NCBI GenBank assembly: GCA_019752635.1
Contig: JAIELX010000036.1
Coordinates: forward strand, 1 to 36,487
Source of the DNA: Candidatus Obscuribacterales bacterium
GTDB taxonomy: Bacteria > Cyanobacteriota > Vampirovibrionia > Obscuribacterales > Obscuribacteraceae
Reading direction: 5' to 3'
DNA length: 36,487 bases
This document shows positions 24,681 through 32,441 of the stretch, piece after piece. The position numbers and the translations under genes were made by a program. Positions within the stretch are counted from its first letter, which is position 1. The number at the start of each line of letters is the position of its first letter. The notes under the pieces were generated by a model, which worked only from the letters and a program-made list of their open reading frames with translations, was not told where the DNA came from and ran no database searches.

Positions 24681-25334
24681 TCACATCCACACTTCGCGAT
24701 TGGCGAAGTAAGTAGCCTGCCGATCCGGATACTTAGCCCTGAAATTTTTGTACTGCTGAAGAAGCTTTTCATAGCGCCGATCTGACATTTCCAGCGATTC
24801 GTGCGGATAATCAACAAGGAAGTTTTCAACCTTCCAAATGTTTCGCGTGGAAAATCTCCAATCGTAACCACCGAGCTCCCGCAGATCTACAACGGCAAAT
24901 CCAGTGATACGACCGGTGAAATCGACATAAGGATCGAAGTAGCTGGCGGCAACCTGCCGTGGGGTCTTGAAGATTGGCTTTCTGCCATGCAACCCTTCAT
25001 CGCGCGAGCGCGCCACCGCGCCCCATCCTGAAGGAGCTTTGAACAAGAATATGACATGGTCAAGCTTGTCGACCGATTCAAAGCTGAGCAACAATGGCGG
25101 ATAGTCATGCTGCTCGAGAATTACAGCTGCTGTAACTGCAGCTTCCAAACAATGAGCGCTTTTTAGACGAATCACCTCTCTAAAGGAGCGCTGAGAGTTT
25201 ACCTCTTCCTCTCGGTTGTATTTGAGCTTCCGCAAAAATGACTGAACCTGACGAGGTGTTCTGTGTGCCTCAACAATGCGCCATTCCGCAGCAGTAAAAC
25301 AAGAGCGCGCAGGTTTCGATGTATTAGTTTGCAT
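24681..25334 (-). CDS. Transglutaminase-like protein
   Basis: This 217-residue protein contains a KSAHCLEAA segment (Cys62) followed about 30 residues later by LDHVIFLF (His93). This is the Cys-then-His layout of transglutaminase-like/papain-fold proteins, with an Asp at about 107-115 as a possible third residue. It also has SYFDPYVDFTGRITGFAVVDL. I recall conserved bacterial proteins of unknown function with this pattern, so a thiol hydrolase or acyltransferase activity is only inferred. No signal peptide is visible, so it is likely cytoplasmic. The ATG lacks a clear Shine-Dalgarno. Confidence 0.65.
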   Translation of the reverse strand: MQTNTSKPARSCFTAAEWRIVEAHRTPRQVQSFLRKLKYNREEEVNSQRSFREVIRLKSAHCLEAAVTAAVILEQHDYPPLLLSFESVDKLDHVIFLFKAPSGWGAVARSRDEGLHGRKPIFKTPRQVAASYFDPYVDFTGRITGFAVVDLRELGGYDWRFSTRNIWKVENFLVDYPHESLEMSDRRYEKLLQQYKNFRAKYPDRQATYFANREVWM

Positions 25335-25456
25335 TCGCGGACTTGATCTCTCCAGTAGCGGAAGTCTTGTTTATGCTACCACCAAAGGGTTCACAGAAGG
25401 GCTAAGTGCGTGGTCAAGGGAGTAAAATGTGGAATTCGACTAGCTGGATTACCCTT

Positions 25457-25930
25457 ATGAAAACTAATGCTGTCCGAGTCCTGGATAACCTCGGAATTTC
25501 CTACGAGTTGCGTGATTACGAAGTGGACCCGGACGACCTCACTGCAGAAACGGTAGCGGCAAAAATTGGATTCGATGCCGAACAAGTTTTTAAAACCCTT
25601 GTCACTCGAGGAGATAAGAATGGCATCTGTTTGGCTGTTGTACCGGGTAATGCCCAGCTAGATTTGAAAGCTCTGGCGAAACTTAGCGGTGATCGTAAGA
25701 CCGAAGTTGTCGCCCTCAAAGAAGTACAGCCCCTAACCGGATACATCAGGGGTGGTGTCACCGCACTGGCCTGCAAAAAAGACTATCCAGTATACGTCGA
25801 CGAGAACGTATATCTGTTTGACGTGATTTCCGTCTCGGCCGGCGTCAGGGGCACGCAGATTCTACTGGCACCGGATGATTACATTCAAGCAACAAAAGCG
25901 ACTGTCGGACTTATCTCTAAACCTCAGTAA
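25457..25930 (+). CDS. ybaK: YbaK/EbsC-type aminoacyl-tRNA deacylase
   Basis: This is a 157-residue protein starting MKTNAVRVLD, the usual start of Cys-tRNA(Pro) deacylases. Lys46 in QVFKTLV matches the conserved substrate-binding lysine of the family. GGVTALACKK, then the C-terminal SVSAGVRGTQILLAPDDY, follow as expected. The enzyme clears Cys mischarged on tRNA(Pro), a cytoplasmic proofreading role in trans. An upstream ATG at 25427 has GGGAG four bases before it and would add ten residues; family length favours 25457. It stands alone, with a probable terminator just after the stop. Confidence 0.9.
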   Translation: MKTNAVRVLDNLGISYELRDYEVDPDDLTAETVAAKIGFDAEQVFKTLVTRGDKNGICLAVVPGNAQLDLKALAKLSGDRKTEVVALKEVQPLTGYIRGGVTALACKKDYPVYVDENVYLFDVISVSAGVRGTQILLAPDDYIQATKATVGLISKPQ

Positions 25931-25934
25931 GGTT

Positions 25935-25960
25935 GAGGCAAAACGCGCAGCCTCTTTATT
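25935..25960 (+). terminator. Weak intrinsic terminator after ybaK
   Basis: GAGGC at 25935-25939 pairs with GCCTC at 25950-25954, followed by TTTATT. The stem is only five bases with a ten-base loop, so it is moderate at best. It begins five bases after the deacylase stop. Confidence 0.5.
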
Positions 25961-25995
25961 ACGACATTCAAAAGTTTCGGACGCCGGTTCAAACG

Positions 25996-26469
25996 TTAGT
26001 TGCGTTTTTCATTTTTGTTGATGTCCATAGCCGTATTGATACCGAACGAGCCATCGAACGGGTTCCAATTCGGCATGCCTCTCTGTCCATCGCTTGCCTG
26101 AGCCGCCTTCTCCGCGGCGCGACGCTCATCATCCTTTGCGATAACTTTAGAAGCTTCAATAATGTCGTAGATGACCATGCCCTCCACCTCAAAACCGACC
26201 ACGGGTAGCGTCCAGTTCCGACTGGTTGAATACTCAGCATTTTTTATGATCACATTCGGGTTTTTCATTCGATTCGCCTCACTCTGCATAGCGGCCCGAA
26301 CAGTTTTTAGATTCAATTCCGAGTGATGGTCCTTAATGGCGTCAGTCAGAAGAGCGTCGTGCACCTTGCGATCAACAGCGTTCAGATCCGTTGCGTTATC
26401 GTACATATGGACCAGGCGATTGCCTTCGTCTACTGAACTCTTTTGAACTTGAGCTTCTCTGCTATCCAT
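25996..26469 (-). CDS. Hypothetical hydrophilic protein
   Basis: This 157-residue protein is counted from ATG 26469; GTG 26478, with GAGG just ahead, is an alternative. It is mostly charged and helical in the first 85 residues, with a short hydrophobic or beta-like segment at about residues 90-110 (TLPVVGFEVEGMVIYDII). The C-terminal part is Ala/Arg/Asn-rich and ends in a basic tail. There are no recognised motifs, signal peptide or membrane helices. It is likely cytoplasmic and of unknown family. It lies upstream of nothing on its strand except the ybaK convergent junction. Confidence 0.6.
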   Translation of the reverse strand: MDSREAQVQKSSVDEGNRLVHMYDNATDLNAVDRKVHDALLTDAIKDHHSELNLKTVRAAMQSEANRMKNPNVIIKNAEYSTSRNWTLPVVGFEVEGMVIYDIIEASKVIAKDDERRAAEKAAQASDGQRGMPNWNPFDGSFGINTAMDINKNEKRN

Positions 26470-26535
26470 AAACTTCACTCACCTCGTTCGGGATGTGATA
26501 ATCATATGGAGCGATTCTGAAAATCGTCTGAAATC

Positions 26536-27126
26536 TCAAGACGTCCGTCTATCAATCCATTTGTCGACATTGTGCGGCTCAAATCGTTCTAGTAGATCCA
26601 ATAAGTCCTCAACACCCGGAGAATGCTGGACTATTTCGCCCAGAGACTTGCTTATAAAGGCTTCCTCAACGGCATGATCAAACTGAGCCAATAGAGCATC
26701 ATAGTAGCTTCCGACGTTCAAAATGCCGCAAGGTTTGCGGTGCAAGCCCAGCTGCGCCCACGTTACTATTTCGCAGAACTCTTCAAAGGTTCCGAACCCT
26801 CCGGGCATTGCTACAAAGGCATCGGATAGTTCTTCCATTTTTGCTTTTCGTTCATGCATCGACTTAACGACAAGAAGCTTTGTCAGTGAAGGGTGAGCAA
26901 GTTCCTTGGCCATCAGTATTTCAGGAATAACACCTGTTGCTTCGCCACCATTGGCAAGCACTTCATCTGCGACAAAACCCATAAGTCCGACGTGCGCGCC
27001 ACCATATACGAGACCATAGCCGCGCCGAACAATCGCGCGACCAAGTTCGCGAGCAGCCGCCTCATACTCGGGACGGGAACCTCTGCTCGATCCGCAGAAA
27101 ACACAGATGTTCTTGATGACATTCAT
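26536..27126 (-). CDS. LOG-family protein (nucleoside 5'-monophosphate phosphoribohydrolase)
   Basis: This is a 196-residue Rossmann-type protein with the LOG signature PGGFGTFEE at 108-116 and the upstream MHERKAKM block at about 90-97. It also has the N-terminal CVFCGSSRG strand-loop typical of this family (TIGR00730 type). Members cleave the N-glycosidic bond of nucleoside 5'-monophosphates; in plants they activate cytokinins, while bacterial ones often work on AMP or related nucleotides. It should be cytoplasmic and dimeric. It starts at ATG 27126 and is divergent from the HAD gene with a 220-base spacer holding both promoters. Confidence 0.92.
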   Translation of the reverse strand: MNVIKNICVFCGSSRGSRPEYEAAARELGRAIVRRGYGLVYGGAHVGLMGFVADEVLANGGEATGVIPEILMAKELAHPSLTKLLVVKSMHERKAKMEELSDAFVAMPGGFGTFEEFCEIVTWAQLGLHRKPCGILNVGSYYDALLAQFDHAVEEAFISKSLGEIVQHSPGVEDLLDLLERFEPHNVDKWIDRRTS

Positions 27127-27346
27127 CGCAATATACTGTCGACAATATTGAACTTAGTAAATCGGTGGCGGGAGGGCAAATATTACAAGTTGTCGAGGCA
27201 AAAGTCCAGAAAGGTCCGATTATGTGAACTTGTAGCGTTTCAATCCGGGCAAGCACATCAATTGACATCAGGCGAAGAGACTGATATTGCTCAAAAATGT
27301 GTTACCGTGTTGATAGTGTTGCCCATTTTGAGAAGTAGTTCCAACC

Positions 27347-28021
27347 ATGTTCAGAACTGTACTATTCGATTTCGATGGCACACTCGTACCGTCGCTTGAC
27401 TTTTGGCTGGACGGATTCAAATACGCATTTGGCAAACTTGGCGTCGGCATCACAGAAGAAGAGATTATCGAGCGCTGCTTTTACAGAAAAGACGTTGAGA
27501 TCGCCGAGGCATTCAACTTACCTTGCGTGACAACTTTCTGGCAACACACGGAAGAAAGTCTTGCGCGCTCTTACGCGACTCCAACACTCTTTCCCGGAGT
27601 GAGGGAAGTACTCGATCACTGCAAGGACAGTAACATAACGGTTGGATTAGTGACCTCATCGGAGCGATCCTTTGTGCAGTGCGCTTTAAAGACTATGGAT
27701 ATAAGTCATCACTTTGCCACCGTCGTCACCGCTAACGACGTGAAGAACTTTAAGCCCCATCCTGAGCCGGTTTTGCAGGCCCTTGGTCATCTGAATGCCA
27801 ATGCGGCTGAGACTTTGTTCGTAGGAGATTACGTGGTCGACGTGCAGTCCGGAAAAGCTGCAGGCACCTTTACCGGGCTGTTCTTTACCGAGCGACACCA
27901 GCGTTTTCATCAGTACGAGCATGTGGCGGCTTCCGATCCTGATTTCATTTTTTCAGACTATGCCCATTTCTTGGATAAGCTCAAGAGCGGCGAGCTTGTA
28001 TCTCCGAAGGAACCCGCTTAG
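27347..28021 (+). CDS. HAD-superfamily phosphatase (phosphoglycolate phosphatase-like)
   Basis: This 224-residue HAD hydrolase has motif I DFDGTL with the nucleophile Asp8 and general acid Asp10, motif II LVTSS around Thr103, Lys136 in FKPHPEP as motif III, and motif IV GDYVVDV (Asp161, Asp165). The helical cap between motifs I and II is of the C1 type, as in Gph and beta-phosphoglucomutase-like enzymes. It dephosphorylates a small sugar phosphate or similar metabolite; the exact substrate cannot be read. It is cytoplasmic. It sits upstream of the kinase-like gene on the same strand, with 131 bases between them. Confidence 0.9.
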   Translation: MFRTVLFDFDGTLVPSLDFWLDGFKYAFGKLGVGITEEEIIERCFYRKDVEIAEAFNLPCVTTFWQHTEESLARSYATPTLFPGVREVLDHCKDSNITVGLVTSSERSFVQCALKTMDISHHFATVVTANDVKNFKPHPEPVLQALGHLNANAAETLFVGDYVVDVQSGKAAGTFTGLFFTERHQRFHQYEHVAASDPDFIFSDYAHFLDKLKSGELVSPKEPA

Positions 28022-28152
28022 TCCCAAAATTCATTGAGAATCGATGAGCAAGACGCATCGAGCCGGATCAGCATGGGCTTCCAAAAGTTTCGAAATGCCC
28101 CGAGATGCAGCTCGATTGGGAGTATAATGGTGACAACTTCGGGGGATTTTGA

Positions 28153-31100
28153 ATGACCGCGCCAGACGTTTCGCTGTACGATCGCGCCGTTTTGGATCCG
28201 CAGAACAGTTTTGGTGATCCGGAGTTACGCGCCGCGCGAGTGATGACGACGAATACTGGTGCACCGGCTTCGTGGAGCGGCAGTTTTGCAAACGTCTATC
28301 TGCTGGAGAGTGGCGCAGGACGAATTGCATTGCGCTGTTTTCTAAAGGAGCTGGAAGGACAAGAGAGTCATTATTCTTCTATAGCCAAGGAGTTCAATTC
28401 ATCGACATCTCCATTTGCAGTCAATTTTGTATTTCTACCAAAGGGAATTAGGATCAACAATCAGTGGCTCCCCCTCGTTAAGATGGAATGGATCGACGGT
28501 CAACTGCTCGGTGAATTCACCGGACAAAATTTGACAAAACCGGAACGCTTCAGATACCTGGCCGGAAAATATCTTGAAATGTCCCGCTCCATGAGAGCAA
28601 TTGGTGTCGCACACGGTGACCTGAATCCTACTAATATTTTTGTGTTTAATCGTAGTTTCAAGCTCATTGATTATGACGCTATGTTCGTTCCGTCGCTGGC
28701 TGGCTCTACCGGCTGTGAAAGCGGTCTGCGACTGTATCAGCACCCGAATCGTCAGCGCAATCACTTTGGTCCTTTTATCGACAATTTCTCCGACTGGATT
28801 CATTACACAACCTTGTTAGTTTATTCCGTTGAACCGTCGTTATTCGTCAATGCGGGTATCAGAAACAATTATGCGTTGTTTCAGCAGGCAGACTACGTCA
28901 ATCCAGCTCAGTCAAGACTTTTTAACTACCTGAAGAACCACGGCAATCCCGAGATTCGTGGACTAGCGCTACACGTCGAACGCCTGCTGGGTTTTCCATT
29001 TGAGCATGTACCAGTCTTGGATCCGGCGAGAATTCAACCCGGTGAAATTGTCGCTGGCGCACCACCGCAAGCCAGTCCTCAACCGTCTGCTCAACAACAG
29101 AGGGGGCCGGAGCAAGTCCCCCCGCAGCAATCAGGACAACAGCAAGGCGTACCACAGCAGCCCAATCCGCAGCAATTCGCTCGGCAAGAGGTCACACCAC
29201 AGCAACTCAATCCGCAGCAATTCGCCCGGCAAGAGGTCACACCACAGCAGCCCAATCCGCAGCAATTCGCTCGGCAAGAGGTCACACCACAGCAGCCCAA
29301 TCCGCAGCAATTCGCCCGGCAAGAGGTCACACCACAGCAGCACAATCCGCAGCAATTCGCCCGCCAAGAGGTCACACCACAGCAGCCCGATTCGCAGCAA
29401 TTCGCCCGCCAAGAGAGCACACCACAGCAGCCCGATTCGCAGCAATTCCCCCGGCAAGAAAGCAGCCAGCGAAAAGATTCACCATCCCAAAGCCGCTTGC
29501 TGCGTCCACGCCCTACGCAGACTGGAATTGGCAGGTCAAACTCCGCTCCGCCAGTATCTTCTTCAGAATATGCAAGAGAACAGCCCCTCATAAGTCCGCT
29601 CGCCGGAACTCCGGAAACGGATGTTCAGACTGCCCCCGTCTTCAGCGGTGGACTCGCAGGGATAGATCGTAGCGGCAACAGCGCTCGGAAAGGAAGTAGC
29701 TTTGGTTCCGGCAGCGGCGAGCCGGCTCGAATCGATCGAAGCTCAAAAAGCGGCAGCGAAAGCAGCCCGCAAACTGGCAGTGTCTTCGGTGAAGGGCTCT
29801 TGAATAACGCACCGGAAGAAATCGCTGCCACAGATCCGCGCCGAGCCGGTGGGCTGGGCGCGGGGCTTGCCGGTGGAGGGAATTCAAGCTCCGGTTATCA
29901 GAGCTTCGGGGTCGGTTCCGATAGAGAAAGTGGCGGTCAATCAGGGCGTGGAACAAGTGCGGCGTCGAGGGGACATCAGCACGAATCGTTGATACCGTCG
30001 GTTGGAATAATCTTTGGTGCCACCATTGCAGTCAGCCTCCTAACCGGTGTTTCAGTTTTAGTAAAGACCTTCGCACCTCAGGATAATGCACTCGTTTTGA
30101 ATATGGTGGCCAACCTTGCCACATTTGTCGCCTGGGTTTTCGCAGGCACTCAATATATGATGTGGCTCAACAAAGCATACCGAAATCTTCAGAACGGTGG
30201 GGTCTATGGAACCAAGTTTGGTGGAACTGCGTTTTTGGTCACGCTCATTCTTCCGATCTTAAATTGCATCGTCCCCTATCTGACGATGCAGGAACTGGCA
30301 AAAGCCAGCAAACCGAACGAGGGTCCTAATTCCTGGAAGACTTCGGCATCATCGCCATTGATTTTTTGCTGGGCTTTTGCCTGGGCATCCATATCGATAG
30401 GAACCGGATTTGGCAGTTATCTCGCCATGATAGCCGACCCTCAAAGTGCAAAGACAATGGAAATAGTTTCATCGATATTGTCAGTAGTAATGACCTTTGT
30501 GGCCGCCATGCTTTGCGGTTTAACGGTCAAGAAAATAAGCCAAATGCAAGAACAGAAATTCACTCGTGAGCTGAGTGAAGACTCTGATCGCTCCAGCGGG
30601 GATGCGGCGGGGATGCTGGGCACTCTGACCATGGTCGGTCTCAGTATCGCTTCGATGGTGCCCGCGTCTCTCATGGCAAGCGCAATGTGGTTCTCATGGA
30701 TGGATGGTAGCGAAGCAAAAACAGCGCTCGAAGAGAAGGACTACATGAAGGCAATCTCAATTTGCGAAAAGCATCAAGGTTACTCCTCTATATTCGTTGA
30801 TTTGCGGATATATGAAGCCAAAGCCTATGCAGGTCTTAAAGAGTACGACAAAGCGATCGAAATTTACGATCAGGTAATCAAGGCGAATCCAGACGCCGCC
30901 GAGGCTTGGATTGAGCGCGGCTCAGCAAAAATCGATATCAGGAAAAGCCAAGACGCGATCATTGACTTGAATAAAGCAATTGAATTGGACAATAAGAACT
31001 CACGAGCTTTTTGCATGAGAGCCCGAGCCCTGATAGCCAGAAAGCAATATCCAAAGGCGCTTGAGGATGTTGACACGGCAATCGGTCTGGACAGCACTTC

Positions 31101-31365
31101 GGCATACCCGCATTTCCTGAAGGGTATGGTCCTCATTGCCACCAACAGATATGATGAGGCTCTTCCCTTCTTCGAGAAAACAGCTGAGTTGGACCCAAAT
31201 TATCCTGCTGCATTTTACAACCTCGGCACGTGTTACCAGAAGCTGAACCAACCCGCCAAAGCAAAGAGTAACTTCGAAAAGTCGGCACAAATGTATCGTG
31301 ACGCTGGCGACGAAAGCAATGCTGCGGACGCGGAAAAGCGCCTCAAAATGTTAGACAACCGCTAA
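28153..31365 (+). CDS. Kinase-like / PQ-repeat / DUF4328-like / TPR fusion protein
   Basis: This is a 1070-residue protein. Residues about 40-300 resemble a protein-kinase fold: FANVYLL for the glycine-rich region, HGDLNPTN at 154-161 with catalytic-loop Asp156, and IDYDAM with Asp173/Asp175 in place of DFG. Residues 334-438 are seven near-identical 15-residue PQQ-type repeats. Residues 440-605 are Gly/Ser-rich and probably disordered. Residues about 610-800 hold several membrane helices and a DUF4328-like pattern (MWLNKAYRNLQ, LPILNCIVPYLTMQEL). A further helix precedes TPRs at about 855-1065. It could be a membrane-tethered Ser/Thr kinase with a TPR docking tail; which side the TPRs face is unknown. 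ATG has GGGGGA upstream. Confidence 0.85.
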   Translation: MTAPDVSLYDRAVLDPQNSFGDPELRAARVMTTNTGAPASWSGSFANVYLLESGAGRIALRCFLKELEGQESHYSSIAKEFNSSTSPFAVNFVFLPKGIRINNQWLPLVKMEWIDGQLLGEFTGQNLTKPERFRYLAGKYLEMSRSMRAIGVAHGDLNPTNIFVFNRSFKLIDYDAMFVPSLAGSTGCESGLRLYQHPNRQRNHFGPFIDNFSDWIHYTTLLVYSVEPSLFVNAGIRNNYALFQQADYVNPAQSRLFNYLKNHGNPEIRGLALHVERLLGFPFEHVPVLDPARIQPGEIVAGAPPQASPQPSAQQQRGPEQVPPQQSGQQQGVPQQPNPQQFARQEVTPQQLNPQQFARQEVTPQQPNPQQFARQEVTPQQPNPQQFARQEVTPQQHNPQQFARQEVTPQQPDSQQFARQESTPQQPDSQQFPRQESSQRKDSPSQSRLLRPRPTQTGIGRSNSAPPVSSSEYAREQPLISPLAGTPETDVQTAPVFSGGLAGIDRSGNSARKGSSFGSGSGEPARIDRSSKSGSESSPQTGSVFGEGLLNNAPEEIAATDPRRAGGLGAGLAGGGNSSSGYQSFGVGSDRESGGQSGRGTSAASRGHQHESLIPSVGIIFGATIAVSLLTGVSVLVKTFAPQDNALVLNMVANLATFVAWVFAGTQYMMWLNKAYRNLQNGGVYGTKFGGTAFLVTLILPILNCIVPYLTMQELAKASKPNEGPNSWKTSASSPLIFCWAFAWASISIGTGFGSYLAMIADPQSAKTMEIVSSILSVVMTFVAAMLCGLTVKKISQMQEQKFTRELSEDSDRSSGDAAGMLGTLTMVGLSIASMVPASLMASAMWFSWMDGSEAKTALEEKDYMKAISICEKHQGYSSIFVDLRIYEAKAYAGLKEYDKAIEIYDQVIKANPDAAEAWIERGSAKIDIRKSQDAIIDLNKAIELDNKNSRAFCMRARALIARKQYPKALEDVDTAIGLDSTSAYPHFLKGMVLIATNRYDEALPFFEKTAELDPNYPAAFYNLGTCYQKLNQPAKAKSNFEKSAQMYRDAGDESNAADAEKRLKMLDNR
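29152..29466 (+). repeat. Seven tandem 45-bp in-frame repeats
   Basis: There are seven contiguous units of exactly 45 bases, each coding 15 residues of the form PQQxNPQQFARQEVT; the last two units drift to DSQQF and EST/ESS. Unit starts are at 29152, 29197, 29242, 29287, 29332, 29377 and 29422. The DNA copies are nearly identical, so copy number is likely to change by slippage or recombination. They form the proline/glutamine-rich linker of the kinase-like fusion. Confidence 0.95.
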
Positions 31366-31406
31366 CCGCCTACTCTGGTCTGAACTTAGAATCTACAAGT
31401 TCGATG

Positions 31407-32183
31407 CTATTCGCTATCCGAAACATCCAGGTCACAGGGGCGAGCAGGCAGCTGATCAATGTTGTCATCAACAATTACAGCCGGCAGTTGTGCGTCATCG
31501 TCACCGGTCACAACTCGTGGAGGAGGCAGCTTCCCAGCTTTTCGCTTCAGTTGAGTCAGCTCATCGTCAATTTTTTCGTTTTGAGCAATTGATGCCGTTT
31601 TGTCGTCATTCAGGTCACGGGCGGCAGCAGCAGATTCTTCCATGGACGCAATCTTCTGCTCCATATTCTCCATCATTTCCATTGCACGCGCCGTCGCAGC
31701 ATCAACAGCCGCGGCAATACTTGCTGCAACACTTGAGTCGTCGTCTTTCGCAGCAGGCTCTTGCTTGTATTGAACCAGCGTCAGTCCATTACCATCGGGA
31801 TCAAAGAATGTAAGCAACGTGCCGCCCATAGGCTGTTTCTCGGGTGGACCGGTAACGGAGACCTGGTTCTCACGAAGATGGTTGAAGGCATTGAACATAT
31901 TTGCGACGGAAAAGGAAATGCCGGTGAACCGACCAACCAGACCACCGGCGGCAACACCGCCACAAGCGGACCCCGCACTAGTACCACTATCAACACATTC
32001 GAGGACCACCGAACCAACAGGACCCGCGTTGAAAACGAGATTTCCCGTTTCAATGCTTCCAGACGTCGGCGTCAGTCCCAATACATCTCTATAGAAATGA
32101 AGAGCGCGGTTTAGATCCGTGACGAAAATTCGGACTGATGCCAATTCCAAATCCAGCTCACTTGCCATTTCGTTCCACTTCAC
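31407..32183 (-). CDS. VOC-family protein with coiled-coil C-terminal extension
   Basis: This is a 258-residue protein. Residues about 12-140 form a vicinal-oxygen-chelate/glyoxalase fold: ASVRIFVTDLNRALHFYRDV at the start and FFDPDGNGLTLVQY at the end. The usual His/Glu metal ligands are not at their expected strands, so catalysis is doubtful. Residues about 150-220 are Ala/Met/Glu-rich and coiled-coil-like, and the tail is acidic and Pro-rich. The GTG start overlaps the TGA of the upstream 73-residue ORF (GTGA), indicating translational coupling; ATG 32168 is an alternative. A glyoxalase, a bleomycin-type binding protein or a scaffold are all possible. Confidence 0.75.
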   Translation of the reverse strand: MKWNEMASELDLELASVRIFVTDLNRALHFYRDVLGLTPTSGSIETGNLVFNAGPVGSVVLECVDSGTSAGSACGGVAAGGLVGRFTGISFSVANMFNAFNHLRENQVSVTGPPEKQPMGGTLLTFFDPDGNGLTLVQYKQEPAAKDDDSSVAASIAAAVDAATARAMEMMENMEQKIASMEESAAAARDLNDDKTASIAQNEKIDDELTQLKRKAGKLPPPRVVTGDDDAQLPAVIVDDNIDQLPARPCDLDVSDSE

Positions 32184-32401
32184 AATCCATGGTCGGACGA
32201 TGCGACTGAAGGTATCTTCTCTCCCTCTGCGGCGGCAATGGATCTCTTAAAATCTCGCGCCGCTTTAAGTCGCATGTATTCTCTACTCAATTTTACCCCA
32301 TGCCAGGTCCTGACGGCAGCGAAATCGATACCGTCCACGGGTGCCAAAAATTTGCCAATTTTCGTAATTTTACGCGTGACATCCCTCGCCCCGAGCGCCA
32401 T
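32180..32401 (-). CDS. Small basic hypothetical protein coupled to the VOC gene
   Basis: This 73-residue minus-strand ORF starts at ATG 32401. It is basic and helical (DFAAVRTWHGVKLSREYMRL and on), of unknown family. Its TGA overlaps the GTG start of the VOC gene by two bases, which supports both genes being real and co-translated. The plus-strand esterase frame also extends through this stretch, but that extension lacks coding character, so I place the esterase start downstream at 32442. Confidence 0.5.
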   Translation of the reverse strand: MALGARDVTRKITKIGKFLAPVDGIDFAAVRTWHGVKLSREYMRLKAARDFKRSIAAAEGEKIPSVASSDHGL

Positions 32402-32441
32402 GATTACGTCGAGCCCCGTTTGTAATGGAAGAGATACTGGT

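Noticed and set aside
29152..29466. Regularly repeated units resembling a CRISPR array
   Set aside because: Units are contiguous 45-bp in-frame codons with no spacers, inside a long coding region.
29000..29593. Long alternative frames across the repeat region on both strands
   Set aside because: The 45-bp repeat keeps all frames open. The Ser/His/Arg or Cys/Gly-rich products are by-products of the kinase-like gene's repeat.
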